Below are positions 1-8,430 of a stretch of 64,000 nt of DNA, piece by piece. The position numbers were made by a program, and so were the translations under genes. The DNA comes from Pseudoroseicyclus aestuarii. GTDB lineage: Bacteria > Pseudomonadota > Alphaproteobacteria > Rhodobacterales > Rhodobacteraceae. The stretch is from contig NZ_QJTE01000007.1 in NCBI RefSeq assembly GCF_003217255.1, positions 39,640-103,639 of the forward strand. Direction: 5' to 3'. Numbering within the stretch: position 1 is the first letter of the stretch; the number at the start of each line of letters is the position of its first letter. The notes under the pieces were generated by a model. That model did no database searches and was not told the DNA's origin. It saw only the letters and a program-made list of their open reading frames with translations.

Positions 1-1
1 G

Positions 2-1234
2 AACGCCAGCTTCATGCCATGGCTGATCGCCACGGCGCTGCTGCATTCCGCCATCGTCACCGAAAAGCGCGAGGCGCTGAAAAGCTGGACCGTCCTTCTG
101 GCGATCCTCGGCTTCGGCTTCTCGCTTCTGGGCACCTTCCTCGTCCGCTCGGGCGTCATCACATCGGTCCATGCCTTCGCCACCGACCCGGCGCGGGGTG
201 TCTTCATCCTCGCGATCCTCGCCATCTTCATCGGCGGGGCGCTGTGGCTCTATGCCGCGCGGGCGGGGCGGATGGAGGCGAAGGGCGTCTTCTCCCTCGT
301 CAGCCGGGAATCGGGGCTGGTGGCGAACAACGTGCTGCTGGTGACCGCCGCGCTGGTGGTCTTCATCGGCACGCTCTGGCCGCTCTTTGCCGATATCGCG
401 CTGGACCGCGTGCTCTCGGTCGGGGCGCCCTTCTTCAATGCCGCCTTCACGCCCTTCTTCGTGGCGCTGGCGCTGATCCTGCCGCCCTGCGGGATGCTGG
501 CCTGGAAGCGGGGGCGCATGGGCCGCGCCCTGCGCGCCTGCGCCCCCGGGCTGATCCTTGCCGTGGCGGTGATGCTGCTGGCCTTCGCGCTGCAGACCGG
601 GCGCAGCGCACTGGGGCCGCTGGGCCTCGCCCTCGGCAGTTGGCTGATCGCTGGCGCGGCGCTCGATCTCTGGGCGCGGACGGGGGCGGGCGGCTGGCGG
701 CGCCTGTTCCGCCTGCCCGGCGCCGACTGGGGGAAGGCCGTGGGCCATGCCGGCCTCGGCGTCACGATCATCGGCATCGCCGGGCTGCTGGCCTGGCAGG
801 AGGAGGATATCCGCGTCGCCCGCATCGGCGAGAGCTGGCCCATCGGCGGCTATACCGTCACACTCGATGAGGTGCGCGAGGGGCGGGGCGCGAACTACGT
901 GACCACCATGGCCACCATGCGCGTCACCCGCGAGGGGCGCGAGGTCGCGGTGCTGCACCCCGAGAAGCGCGTCTATCCCGTCGCCGGGATGCCCACGACC
1001 GAGGCCGGCATCCAGAGCGGATTGTTCCGCGACCTCTACCTCGTGGTGGGCGACGCGCAGGACGGCGGCGGCTGGGCCGTGCGCAGCCATATCAAGCCGC
1101 TGGCCTTCTGGATCTGGGGCGGCGCGATCCTGATGGCGCTGGGCGGTCTGCTCTCGCTCGGCGACCGGCGGATGCGCGTGGGTGCGGCGGCGAAGAAGGC
1201 GCCGCGGCAGCCCAGCCCCGTGGCCGCGGAATGA
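2..1234 (+). CDS. ccmF: Cytochrome c maturation heme lyase subunit CcmF (3' part; 5' end outside window)
   Basis: The protein is open at the left edge; about 410 C-terminal residues are visible, against roughly 650 in complete CcmF. The first residues (NASFMPWL) are the tail of the tryptophan-rich WWD heme-handling domain. Several membrane helices follow, then a periplasmic region (about residues 270-370) and a final helix. CcmF works with CcmH to attach heme to apocytochrome c on the periplasmic side of the inner membrane. The stop codon overlaps the ccmH start by 4 nt (ATGA), indicating translational coupling. Confidence 0.95.
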   Translation, partial: NASFMPWLIATALLHSAIVTEKREALKSWTVLLAILGFGFSLLGTFLVRSGVITSVHAFATDPARGVFILAILAIFIGGALWLYAARAGRMEAKGVFSLVSRESGLVANNVLLVTAALVVFIGTLWPLFADIALDRVLSVGAPFFNAAFTPFFVALALILPPCGMLAWKRGRMGRALRACAPGLILAVAVMLLAFALQTGRSALGPLGLALGSWLIAGAALDLWARTGAGGWRRLFRLPGADWGKAVGHAGLGVTIIGIAGLLAWQEEDIRVARIGESWPIGGYTVTLDEVREGRGANYVTTMATMRVTREGREVAVLHPEKRVYPVAGMPTTEAGIQSGLFRDLYLVVGDAQDGGGWAVRSHIKPLAFWIWGGAILMALGGLLSLGDRRMRVGAAAKKAPRQPSPVAAE

Positions 1235-1695
1235 GGCGCCTCGCCCTGCTGCTCTGGCTGGTGCTGGCGCTGCCGGCCTGGGCCGTGCAACCGGGCGAAG
1301 TGCTGGAGGATCCGGCGCTCGAGGCGCGGGCCCGCGCGATCAGCACGCAGCTGCGCTGCCCGGTCTGCCGCAACGAGAACATCGACGACAGCAATGCTGC
1401 GCTGGCCCGCGACCTGCGCCTGATGGTGCGCGAGCGGCTGGTGGCGGGCGACAGCGACGCGCAGGTCGTCGATGCCCTCGTCGCGCGCTACGGCGAATAC
1501 GTGCTGCTGCGGCCCGCGGCCTCTGGCGCGAACCTCGTGCTGTGGCTGGCGCCGCTGGCGCTTTTCATCGCGGGGGCGGGGCTGGCTGTGGTCGTCGTGC
1601 GCCGCCGCTCCGCTGCCCCGGCGCCCGCGGGGCTGACCCCCGAGGAGCGGGCGCAGCTGGAAAAGCTGCTGGGCGAGGATCGCGCCCCGGACTAG
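1231..1695 (+). CDS. ccmH: Cytochrome c-type biogenesis protein CcmH (CycL)
   Basis: The 154-residue protein has an N-terminal signal segment (about 1-18), the LRCPVC redox motif with Cys43 and Cys46, and a C-terminal membrane anchor (about 93-115). CcmH keeps the CXXCH cysteines of apocytochrome c reduced for heme ligation by CcmF. The length fits the short CcmH form without a fused CcmI domain. It is coupled to ccmF by an ATGA overlap, and the next gene follows after only 29 nt. Confidence 0.95.
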   Translation: MRRLALLLWLVLALPAWAVQPGEVLEDPALEARARAISTQLRCPVCRNENIDDSNAALARDLRLMVRERLVAGDSDAQVVDALVARYGEYVLLRPAASGANLVLWLAPLALFIAGAGLAVVVVRRRSAAPAPAGLTPEERAQLEKLLGEDRAPD

Positions 1696-1724
1696 TCTTT
1701 CCGCGCGAGGGCGGAGGGACAGGC

Positions 1725-2492
1725 ATGGACTATCACACGATCAGGCTGCAGCAGCAGGAGGGCCTCGCCGTGCTGACGCTGGCGCGGCCCGAGGTGATGA
1801 ACGCGATGAACCGTCGCATGCGCGCCGAGATCGCCCATGCCGCCGGTGCGCTACAGGACGCGCGCGTCCTCGTGCTGACGGGCGAGGGGCGGGCCTTCTG
1901 CTCCGGGCAGGACCTGACCGAGGCGCCGGAGGGCGGCGATCTGGAGCGGGTGCTGCAGGAAGAATACCTGCCGATGCTGCAGGCCCTGCAGGACTGCCCC
2001 GTCCCGGTGATCGCCGCCGTCAACGGCCATGCTGCCGGGGCGGGGGCGAGCCTGGCGCTGGCCGCCGATGTGGTGATCGCCGCAGAGGCTGCCGTTTTCA
2101 CCTTTGCCTTCACCCGGATCGGCCTGATCCCCGACGCGGGCGCCACATGGCTGCTGCCGCGGCAGGTCGGGCTGGCGCGAGCCATAGGCGCCGCGCTCTT
2201 TGCCGATCCGATCCCGGCGGCGCAGGCCGCGGGCTGGGGCATGATCTACGAGGCTGTGCCTGAGGAGGGCTTCGAGGACCGCTGGCGCAGCCGGGCCGCG
2301 CATCTGGCGCAGGGGCCGAGCCAGGCCTACCGCGCGACCCGTGAGGCGATGCGCAGCGGGGCGCAGGGCGACTTCGCCGCCCAGCTCGCGCTAGAAGGGC
2401 GGCTTCAGGGCGCCTGCGGGCGCACCAGCGATTTCGCGGAAGGGGTCGCCGCCTTCGCGCAGAAGCGGGCGCCGCGCTTTACCGGGCGCTAG
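1725..2492 (+). CDS. Enoyl-CoA hydratase/isomerase family protein (PaaG-like)
   Basis: A 255-residue crotonase-fold protein. GEGRAFCSGQD (about 50-60) and NGHAAGAGASLALAAD (about 101-116) form the CoA-binding and oxyanion-hole segments. The FTRIGLIPDAGATWLLPR stretch resembles PaaG-type isomerases, in which an Asp replaces the usual hydratase Glu. It probably acts on an enoyl-CoA or ring-epoxide CoA ester in the cytoplasm. The ATG at 1725 is used because it follows ccmH closely and begins the conserved N-terminus. The exact substrate cannot be read from sequence. Confidence 0.85.
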   Translation: MDYHTIRLQQQEGLAVLTLARPEVMNAMNRRMRAEIAHAAGALQDARVLVLTGEGRAFCSGQDLTEAPEGGDLERVLQEEYLPMLQALQDCPVPVIAAVNGHAAGAGASLALAADVVIAAEAAVFTFAFTRIGLIPDAGATWLLPRQVGLARAIGAALFADPIPAAQAAGWGMIYEAVPEEGFEDRWRSRAAHLAQGPSQAYRATREAMRSGAQGDFAAQLALEGRLQGACGRTSDFAEGVAAFAQKRAPRFTGR

Positions 2493-4041
2493 CGGGCGGC
2501 GGGGACAGGGGCGCCTCCTCTGGGGCGGGCGGGCCATTCCGGTCGGGTAGGTGGGCGCCTGGCGGGGAGGGCCCGTCGCATTCTGTGGGGGCGGGCGCCG
2601 GGGTTTCTGCCGCCGCTTCCTTCCACAGGCACCAGGTATTGCGGCCCCGGCGCTTGGCCTCGTAGAGCGCGGCATCCGCACGCTCGACCAGCCGATCGGC
2701 CGTCGCCGCCGGAGAGGTCGGGCGCTGCAGCGCGACCCCGATCGAAAGGGTGACGGCGGCGGGTTGGCCGGCGTCCCCCGGGCCCGCTGTGCCCGGGTCG
2801 TGGTGATCCTCGCCCGCGACCGGGAAGGGGTCCTGCTCGACCAGGCTGCGCAGCCTCTCGGCGATCTCCATTGCGGCGACCTCGCCGGTGGCGGGCAGGG
2901 CGATCAGGAACTCCTCCCCGCCGAGGCGCGCCAGAAGATCCGCTGGCCGAAGGGCGTCGCGCAGCCGGCGCGACAGGCCGGCCAGTACGGCATCGCCGGC
3001 GGCATGGCCGCGTGCGTCGTTGATCCGCTTGAAGTGGTCGATGTCGAGCACGAGCACGGCAAGCTCCTGACGGGCGTCATGGGCGTGACGGGCCAGCCGG
3101 TCGAGATGCGGCAGCGCGTAGCGCCGGTTGTGCAGCCCCGTCAGCGGATCGGTCGCGGCGGCCTGCAGCCCCTCCATCATGCCCCGCCGCAGCCTGTCGG
3201 CGCGGGCCTTCCGCGTCAGCAGGCGGCGGGCGCGCAGGGCGATCTCGGGGCCGGCGGCGGCCTCGTCGATGTGATCGTCGGCGCCCAGGTCCAGCAGCAT
3301 CGCCGCCGCCCAGCTCTCGCGCCGCGGCACCACGACGAGTTGCTGGGCATGGCGCGTCTCGAGGCGGCTGCGCAGATCGACGGTGACGCGGAACAGCTCT
3401 TCGACCGGATGGGCGGATTCGGGCCGGCCATCGAGGACCACGAGATCGACCTCGCCCGCCGCGCCGAGATCGGCGAAGGGCGGGTGACACTCCACCCGGC
3501 CGGGCAGCGTCGCGGCCAGCGCGCGCCGGTCCCCCTCGGCCGCGCGGCTGAGAAGGATCGTACGCGCCGGCCCCGAGAGGTCGGCGGCTCCTTCGGCAAA
3601 GCCGAGAGAGACCCGCGTCTCCTCGGCCATCCGCATCTCTGACGAGACGGTGCGGGCCCGCATCAACCCGCGGATCCGCGCCTGCAGCAGCGCCGGATCG
3701 ACAGGCCGTGTCATCAATTCTGCCGCGCCCGCCTCGAGCAGGGCGGCGCGGGTCGGTCCGCCGGGGGCGAGATTTTCGGCGCCGCCGATCACCAGCACCG
3801 GCAGATCGCGCGTCTGCTGCCGCGCTGCGATGCGCCGGCAGAAGGCGACCGCCTGGCGCAGCGGCGCATCGCCGACGGGAATCTCCATGATCAGGACGTC
3901 GAAGCTGGACCGTTCGACAGCGGCCTCGGCATCCCCGAGGCTGTGGCAGCCGTGACAGTCGTAGCTTGCATCGTGCAGGGCCGTGCGGCACAGGATCCGG
4001 CTGGCGCTGCTGCTGTCGACGATCAGGATGCGGCCGGACAT
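2479..4041 (-). CDS. pleD: PleD-like response regulator with GGDEF diguanylate cyclase domain
   Basis: The 520-residue protein has two receiver-like domains (about 1-120 and 150-290) followed by a GGDEF domain (about 350-500). The cyclase has an intact GGEEF active site, DIDHFKRIND, and an RPAD inhibitory site five residues upstream, so it should make c-di-GMP with product feedback. The first receiver is unusual: the position of PleD Asp53 is Glu53 (VLIMEIP), the acidic pocket reads VDSS, and the conserved Lys is Arg. The start at 4041 begins the canonical ILIVD receiver strand. Its 3' end overlaps the end of the convergent crotonase gene by 14 nt. Confidence 0.85.
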   Translation of the reverse strand: MSGRILIVDSSSASRILCRTALHDASYDCHGCHSLGDAEAAVERSSFDVLIMEIPVGDAPLRQAVAFCRRIAARQQTRDLPVLVIGGAENLAPGGPTRAALLEAGAAELMTRPVDPALLQARIRGLMRARTVSSEMRMAEETRVSLGFAEGAADLSGPARTILLSRAAEGDRRALAATLPGRVECHPPFADLGAAGEVDLVVLDGRPESAHPVEELFRVTVDLRSRLETRHAQQLVVVPRRESWAAAMLLDLGADDHIDEAAAGPEIALRARRLLTRKARADRLRRGMMEGLQAAATDPLTGLHNRRYALPHLDRLARHAHDARQELAVLVLDIDHFKRINDARGHAAGDAVLAGLSRRLRDALRPADLLARLGGEEFLIALPATGEVAAMEIAERLRSLVEQDPFPVAGEDHHDPGTAGPGDAGQPAAVTLSIGVALQRPTSPAATADRLVERADAALYEAKRRGRNTWCLWKEAAAETPAPAPTECDGPSPPGAHLPDRNGPPAPEEAPLSPPPASAR

Positions 4042-4128
4042 GATGCCCCCTTGGCAGCGGCGCACCCCATGCCCGCCGCCACCTGCAGTCTGGGGCGAAG
4101 AGGTTAACAAAACTTTAGGGAGTCTGCG

Positions 4129-4428
4129 GTGAAAGAGATGTCGCCCGAGGCCGCCGAAACCACCGCGATCCGGGCCCTGGCCTGGCTTGCCGGCAACGAG
4201 GATCTCTGGCCCGTTTTCCTTGGCGCCACCGGCGCCAGCGCCGAGGATATGGCGACGGGTCTGGGTGCTGCGGCGCAGGACCCGGCCTTCCTTGCCTCGG
4301 TTCTCGATTTCATCACGCTCGACGATGCCTCGGTCATCGCCTTCTGCGACGCAGAGGCGCTTCCCTACGAGGCGCCGATGCGGGCTCGCGCGGCCCTGCC
4401 GGGGGCCGAGCAGGTGCATTGGACATGA
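4129..4428 (+). CDS. DUF3572 family protein
   Basis: A 99-residue protein matching the alphaproteobacterial DUF3572 pattern (an EAAETTAIRALAWLA opening and a FDFITLDD-like central segment, here LDFITLDDASV). It starts at GTG 4129; an internal ATG at 4138 is an alternative. It is divergent from the pleD-like gene and overlaps the HAD gene by 4 nt (ATGA), so the two are probably co-translated. The molecular function of this family is unknown; no membrane or signal segment is visible. Confidence 0.8.
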   Translation: MKEMSPEAAETTAIRALAWLAGNEDLWPVFLGATGASAEDMATGLGAAAQDPAFLASVLDFITLDDASVIAFCDAEALPYEAPMRARAALPGAEQVHWT

Positions 4429-5129
4429 CGGTCCGGGCCCTGCTCTTCGACAAGGACGGCACGCTCTTCGATTTCCATGCCACCTGGAGCGGCTTCACCC
4501 GCCGCATGATCGAGGCCGAGGCCGGGGGCGATCCGGACCTTGCGCAAGGGCTGGCGGGCGCGCTGGGCTACGACCTCGAGACTGGGGATTTCGCCGAGGA
4601 CAGCATCGTCGTCGCCGGCACCACCGAGGAGGCGGCCGCGCGGATGCTGCCCTTGCTGCCGGGCGAGCGGCAGGAGGCGCTGGTGCAGCGGATGAACGAC
4701 CGCGCCGCCCAGGCGCCGCAGGTCGAGGCGGCGCCGCTGCGCACCCTGCTGGGGGCGCTGCGGGCGCGTGGCCTCGCGCTGGGCGTCGCCACCAACGACG
4801 CCGAGGCGCCGGCGCGGGCGCACCTGAGGGCGGCGGGCGTGGTCGATCTGTTCGATTTCATCGCCGGGGCCGACAGCGGCCATGGCGCCAAGCCCGCGGC
4901 TGGCCAGCTTCTGGCCTTTGCAGAGGCCGTGGGCATGCGCCCGCAGGACTGCGCGATGATCGGGGATTCGCTGCACGACATGGCGGCGGCGCGGGCCTGC
5001 GGCATGCGCGCCGTCGCGGTCCTGAGCGGGCCGGCCGGGCACCCGGTTCTGGCCCCCGCGGCGGATGTCGTCCTGCCCGATATCGCCGCGCTGCCGGACT
5101 GGCTCTCGGACGGCGCGCCCTTCAGCTGA
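4425..5129 (+). CDS. HAD-family hydrolase, phosphoglycolate phosphatase-like
   Basis: A 234-residue HAD phosphatase: FDKDGT holds the nucleophile Asp9 and acid Asp11; a helical cap follows; the ATNDAEAPAR segment is motif II; the Lys of GHGAKP is motif III; and MIGDSLHDM supplies the metal-binding acidic pair. The architecture is that of Gph-type phosphatases. The substrate is unproven, since Gph-like proteins in this group vary. Its ATG overlaps the DUF3572 stop. Confidence 0.85.
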   Translation: MTVRALLFDKDGTLFDFHATWSGFTRRMIEAEAGGDPDLAQGLAGALGYDLETGDFAEDSIVVAGTTEEAAARMLPLLPGERQEALVQRMNDRAAQAPQVEAAPLRTLLGALRARGLALGVATNDAEAPARAHLRAAGVVDLFDFIAGADSGHGAKPAAGQLLAFAEAVGMRPQDCAMIGDSLHDMAAARACGMRAVAVLSGPAGHPVLAPAADVVLPDIAALPDWLSDGAPFS

Positions 5130-5147
5130 CATGACGCGACCGTGATC

Positions 5148-5176
5148 GGTGGATCCCGCCTTCAACGGGATCCGCC
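5148..5176. other. Stem-loop downstream of the HAD gene
   Basis: An 11-bp stem (GGATCCCG core, one G-T wobble) closes a 7-nt loop 19 nt after the HAD gene stop. There is no T-run, so it is at best an RNA-stabilising hairpin or a weak terminator. The rest of the 265-nt gap up to 5394 shows nothing else recognisable. Confidence 0.4.
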
Positions 5177-5394
5177 GCCGCGGCACAAGCGAGATCTGCA
5201 AGGTCCGGACCCCTGCGCAGGGGCATGAGCGCCGCTTTGCCCGCGTACACGATTTCGTGCGCGGCGCGGCGCCAATGTCGCCTTGGCGCCACAAAGCCGG
5301 CCCGGTGTCGTCCCGAAACACCGGCTATCCCCTCCTGATCCGGCGCCGCCCCCATCGGGGCACGCGCCTGTGGCCAGGAGCGAGGATCGAGCCC

Positions 5395-5901
5395 ATGTCG
5401 AGACGCGGAACCACATCCCGGATCTGTGCCGCCGTACTGGCGGCAACGCTGTCCACCGGCGGCGGCTTCGCGCCGGGCGCGGCGCAGGCGCAGCAATGCG
5501 CCCTGCCGCAAGATGCCAGCACGATGGTCAACGCCATGGCAGAGCAGCTCAACCGCTACCGCGCCGGGCAGGGGCTGCCGCCGGTGCGCTACAGCCAGAC
5601 CCTGTCGCGCGCCGCGCAGGCCCATGCCTGCGACATGCAGCAAAGCGGCAGCTTCGCGCATCGCGGCAGCGACGGCGGCAACCACCGCGCGCGGATCGAG
5701 CGGGCGGGATACTGTGCCGGTGTCAGCGCCGAGAACCTGGCCTGGGGCTACCGCGATTCCTCGGTGGTCATCGCCGGCTGGGACGGATCACCCGGCCACC
5801 GGCAGGTCATGCGGCTGCAGCGCGCGGACGAGTTCGGCATCGGCATCGCGCAGGGCGCGCAGGGGCCCTTCTGGGTGCTGGAGATGGCGCAAAGCTGCTG
5901 A
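5395..5901 (+). CDS. Secreted CAP (SCP/PR1-like) domain protein
   Basis: A 168-residue exported protein: signal peptide about 1-32 ending in AQAQ, then a bacterial CAP domain. The family signatures FAHRG, AENLAWG and PGHRQVM supply the conserved His, Glu and His of the CAP cavity. Four cysteines in the mature part could form disulfides. CAP proteins are extracytoplasmic and bacterial ones are mostly uncharacterised. The start at 5395 is chosen because it gives a proper signal peptide; upstream in-frame sequence does not resemble the family. Confidence 0.85.
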   Translation: MSRRGTTSRICAAVLAATLSTGGGFAPGAAQAQQCALPQDASTMVNAMAEQLNRYRAGQGLPPVRYSQTLSRAAQAHACDMQQSGSFAHRGSDGGNHRARIERAGYCAGVSAENLAWGYRDSSVVIAGWDGSPGHRQVMRLQRADEFGIGIAQGAQGPFWVLEMAQSC

Positions 5902-5907
5902 GGGTGA

Positions 5908-6351
5908 TCACTCCGACAGGTCCAGCGGGATCGTCACAGGCCCGTCGTTGACCAAGGCGACCTGCATGTCGGCGCCGAAGCGGCCGGTGGCGACCGTCAG
6001 GCCCTGCGCCTCGAGCGCCTCGGCGGTCGCGCGGTAAAGCCGCTCGCCCTCCTCGGGCGGGGCGGCGGCGGAAAAGCCGGGCCGGTTGCCGGTGCGCGTA
6101 TCGGCGGCCAGCGTGAACTGGCTGACCAGCAGCACCGCGCCGCCGCTGTCGAGGACCGAGCGGTTCATCCGCCCCGCCTCGTCGCGAAAGATGCGCATCC
6201 GCGCGATCTTGGCGGCCATGCGCGCCGGCAGGCCGTCCGTATCGCCGCGCATGGCGCAGAGCAGGACCAGAAGCCCAGGCCCGATCCTGCCGACGCAGTC
6301 GCCCTGTATGCTGACGCTGGCCTCGCTGACGCGCTGAATGACGGCTCGCAT
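5908..6351 (-). CDS. dtd: D-aminoacyl-tRNA deacylase
   Basis: The 147 residues match Dtd along the full length. Two active-site motifs are visible, SQFTL (about residue 77) and NDGPVT near the C-terminus. The latter corresponds to the cross-subunit Gly-cisPro motif that rejects L-aminoacyl substrates. The enzyme hydrolyses D-aminoacyl-tRNA and also glycyl-tRNA(Ala), a cytoplasmic proofreading function. It is convergent with the CAP gene, 6 nt between stops, and divergent from ohr. Confidence 0.95.
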   Translation of the reverse strand: MRAVIQRVSEASVSIQGDCVGRIGPGLLVLLCAMRGDTDGLPARMAAKIARMRIFRDEAGRMNRSVLDSGGAVLLVSQFTLAADTRTGNRPGFSAAAPPEEGERLYRATAEALEAQGLTVATGRFGADMQVALVNDGPVTIPLDLSE

Positions 6352-6412
6352 GACGCCCCTCCCTGTCTTTTCGCCAGCCTAGGGCAGATGCGGCGGCCCT
6401 GCACGGTTGATT

Positions 6413-6430
6413 TATATTGCGCGCAATATA
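6413..6430. promoter_or_regulatory. 18-bp perfect palindrome in the ohr promoter, probable OhrR operator
   Basis: TATATTGCGCGCAATATA is a perfect inverted repeat 33 nt upstream of the ohr start. A TTGATT hexamer (6407-6412) and a TATTTT hexamer (6429-6434) lie 16 nt apart around it, so a protein bound here would cover the promoter spacer. Since the downstream gene pair encodes Ohr and an OhrR-like MarR regulator, OhrR is the likely ligand. That assignment is inference. Confidence 0.7.
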
Positions 6431-6462
6431 TTTTCATACATCATATCCCAGGAGAGACCTCC

Positions 6463-6888
6463 ATGAGCCACCTTTACTCCACACGCGTCACCGCGGTCGG
6501 CGGTCGCGCCGGTTCCGTCAAATCCGACGACGGCCTGCTCGAGCTCGACCTTGCCCTGCCGAAGGCGCTGGGCGGTGCGGGTGGGGCGACCAACCCCGAG
6601 CAGCTTTTCGCCGCGGGCTATGCCGCCTGCTTCGAGAACGCGGTGATCCACGTCACCCGCAACACCGACGACAAGGTCGGTGATCGCGACATCGTGGTAA
6701 CGGCCGAAGTGGGCATGAAACCCAACGACTCCGGGGGATTCCAGCTGTCCGTCGTGCTCGAGGTCGAGATCGCGGGCGTCGATCAGGAGACCGCGGAACG
6801 GATCGTCTTGCAGGCGCACGAGGTCTGCCCCTATTCAAACGCGACGCGTGGTAATATTGACGTCTCACTAAAAGTGACGTCTAGGTAA
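6463..6888 (+). CDS. ohr: Organic hydroperoxide resistance protein (OsmC/Ohr family)
   Basis: A 141-residue thiol peroxidase. The peroxidatic Cys is in AACFENAV (about 57) and the resolving Cys in VCPYSNATRGN near the C-terminus; both are in the Ohr subfamily contexts. It reduces organic and fatty-acid hydroperoxides using lipoylated proteins in known members. The start is preceded by the purine-rich GGAGAGA. The regulator gene ohrR follows after 19 nt, a standard ohr-ohrR pair. Confidence 0.95.
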   Translation: MSHLYSTRVTAVGGRAGSVKSDDGLLELDLALPKALGGAGGATNPEQLFAAGYAACFENAVIHVTRNTDDKVGDRDIVVTAEVGMKPNDSGGFQLSVVLEVEIAGVDQETAERIVLQAHEVCPYSNATRGNIDVSLKVTSR

Positions 6889-6907
6889 GTTTTTTCGGAG
6901 GTCGCAG

Positions 6908-7417
6908 ATGACGGGTACTGAGCGGACGGATGCGCTGGATCTCGAGCGGCAGGTCTGCTTCCCCCTCTATGCGGCCTCCAACCTGGTGAACCGGGCCTAT
7001 CGTCCGATCCTCTCGCCCCTCGGCCTGACCTATCCGCAGTACCTCGTGATGCTTGTCCTCTGGCAGGACGGCTGCCGCTCGGTCGGCGCGCTGGGGGAGC
7101 GGCTATACCTCGACAGCGGCACCCTGACCCCGATGCTCAAGCGGCTCGAGGCGCAGGGGCTTGTCCGGCGGGTACGCGACAACGCCGACGAGCGGCGGGT
7201 CAACGTCTCGCTGACCGACGAGGGCGCCGCCCTTCGCGAGCGGGCCCAGTCCGTGCCGGCCACCATGTTCGGCGCCTGCACCAACTGGCAGGAAGACCAG
7301 CTGCACGACCTGCGCCATGCCGTGAACGAGCTGATCGACGCCCTCAACCGTCGCGACGAGGCGGCCAAGCCAGAGGCCGTGACCCGCCGCAAGCCGCAGG
7401 CCGCGGTCCCGGACTAG
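6908..7417 (+). CDS. ohrR: MarR-family organic peroxide sensor OhrR
   Basis: A 169-residue winged-helix MarR protein. The sensing Cys lies in the conserved N-terminal context QVCFPLYAASN (about Cys17). Additional cysteines (DGCRS, FGACTN) could serve as the second Cys of 2-Cys OhrRs. LDSGTLTPMLKRLEAQGLV is the recognition helix region and DERRVNVSLTDEG the wing. It should repress ohr and itself until oxidised by organic peroxides. The C-terminal 20 residues are an extra basic tail. Confidence 0.93.
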   Translation: MTGTERTDALDLERQVCFPLYAASNLVNRAYRPILSPLGLTYPQYLVMLVLWQDGCRSVGALGERLYLDSGTLTPMLKRLEAQGLVRRVRDNADERRVNVSLTDEGAALRERAQSVPATMFGACTNWQEDQLHDLRHAVNELIDALNRRDEAAKPEAVTRRKPQAAVPD

Positions 7418-7433
7418 AGCGGCAGGGCGGCCC

Positions 7434-8357
7434 TCAGGCCAGTTCGCTGGCCCAGGGCGGGTTCGCCCCCGCGCGCGAGACGGTGATCGCCGCCGCTGCG
7501 CTGCCCATCTCGAGCGCGGGTCGCAGGGCCTCGGGATCCAGCCCCGCCAGCGCGTCCTTGGTCAGCAGACCCTCCGCCTGCAGGCTGTGCAGCACACCGG
7601 CGTTGAAGGTATCGCCGGCGCCGACGGTATCGGCGACCTCGACCCTGTGCGAGGCGACCGAGACGCGGCCGCGGGCGGTATAGCCCGTCGCGCCCTCGCC
7701 GCCGCGGGTGATCAGCACCACCGAAGGCCCGCGCGTCAGCAGCGCCTCGGCCAGCGCGTCGGTATCGCCGGGCCCGTGGATCCAGTGCAGATCCTCGTCC
7801 GACAGCTTCACGATATCGGCGCGGGCGATCATCCGGTCCAGCCGCTCGCCATAGGCGGCGCGGTCGGCGATGAAGCTGGGGCGGATGTTGGGATCGAGCA
7901 TGATAACCCGCTGCGCCGCCTCGCGCGCGGCAAGCGCCTCGTAGGCGGCGGCGCAGGGCTCCACCATCAGGCTGATGCCGCCGAAGAACAGCGCATCGAC
8001 GCCCGCCATGTCCTGCGGCAGGTCGGCGGCGGTCAGCATGCGACCGGCGGTATTTTCGTCGTAGAAGCTGTACTGCGCCTGCCCGTCGGTCAGCTTGACG
8101 AAGGCGAGCGTGGTCGGCCGGTCAGAGACATGGGCCGGGCCGGCATCGACTTGGCTGGCCGTCAGGGCCTCGCGCAGGATGTCCCCGAAGAGGTCAGAGG
8201 AGAGGCCCGAGAAGAAGCCCGTCCGCGATCCCAGCCGCCCCAGCGCGATGGCGGTGTTGAAGACCGCGCCGCCGGCATAGGGCGCGAAGGCCGTCTCGCC
8301 CGCCGCGGTCTCGCGCGGGAGCATGTCGATCAGCGCCTCGCCGCAGCACAGGATCAT
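7434..8357 (-). CDS. PfkB-family carbohydrate kinase (fructokinase-like)
   Basis: A 307-residue ribokinase-fold sugar kinase. The N-terminal GEALIDM and YAGGAVFNTA segments bind sugar, and the C-terminal DTVGAGDTFNAG contains the anion hole and catalytic Asp. Fructose is a reasonable guess from the overall pattern but is not proven. It faces ohrR tail to tail and is separated by 73 nt from the upstream cupin gene on the same strand; no sugar transporter is nearby. Confidence 0.85.
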   Translation of the reverse strand: MILCCGEALIDMLPRETAAGETAFAPYAGGAVFNTAIALGRLGSRTGFFSGLSSDLFGDILREALTASQVDAGPAHVSDRPTTLAFVKLTDGQAQYSFYDENTAGRMLTAADLPQDMAGVDALFFGGISLMVEPCAAAYEALAAREAAQRVIMLDPNIRPSFIADRAAYGERLDRMIARADIVKLSDEDLHWIHGPGDTDALAEALLTRGPSVVLITRGGEGATGYTARGRVSVASHRVEVADTVGAGDTFNAGVLHSLQAEGLLTKDALAGLDPEALRPALEMGSAAAAITVSRAGANPPWASELA

Positions 8358-8430
8358 GGCGTTTCCTTCCCCGGATTCGTGGTGATCCCGTCATGCCCGC
8401 AGCCAGCCTCGTAGCGCAAGGGCGGGCGGA

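Noticed and set aside
2551..3642. Long plus-strand frame opposite the PleD-like gene
   Set aside because: It is an antisense shadow of a recognisable GGDEF protein in GC-rich DNA; composition is Gly/Arg/Ala rich with no domain.
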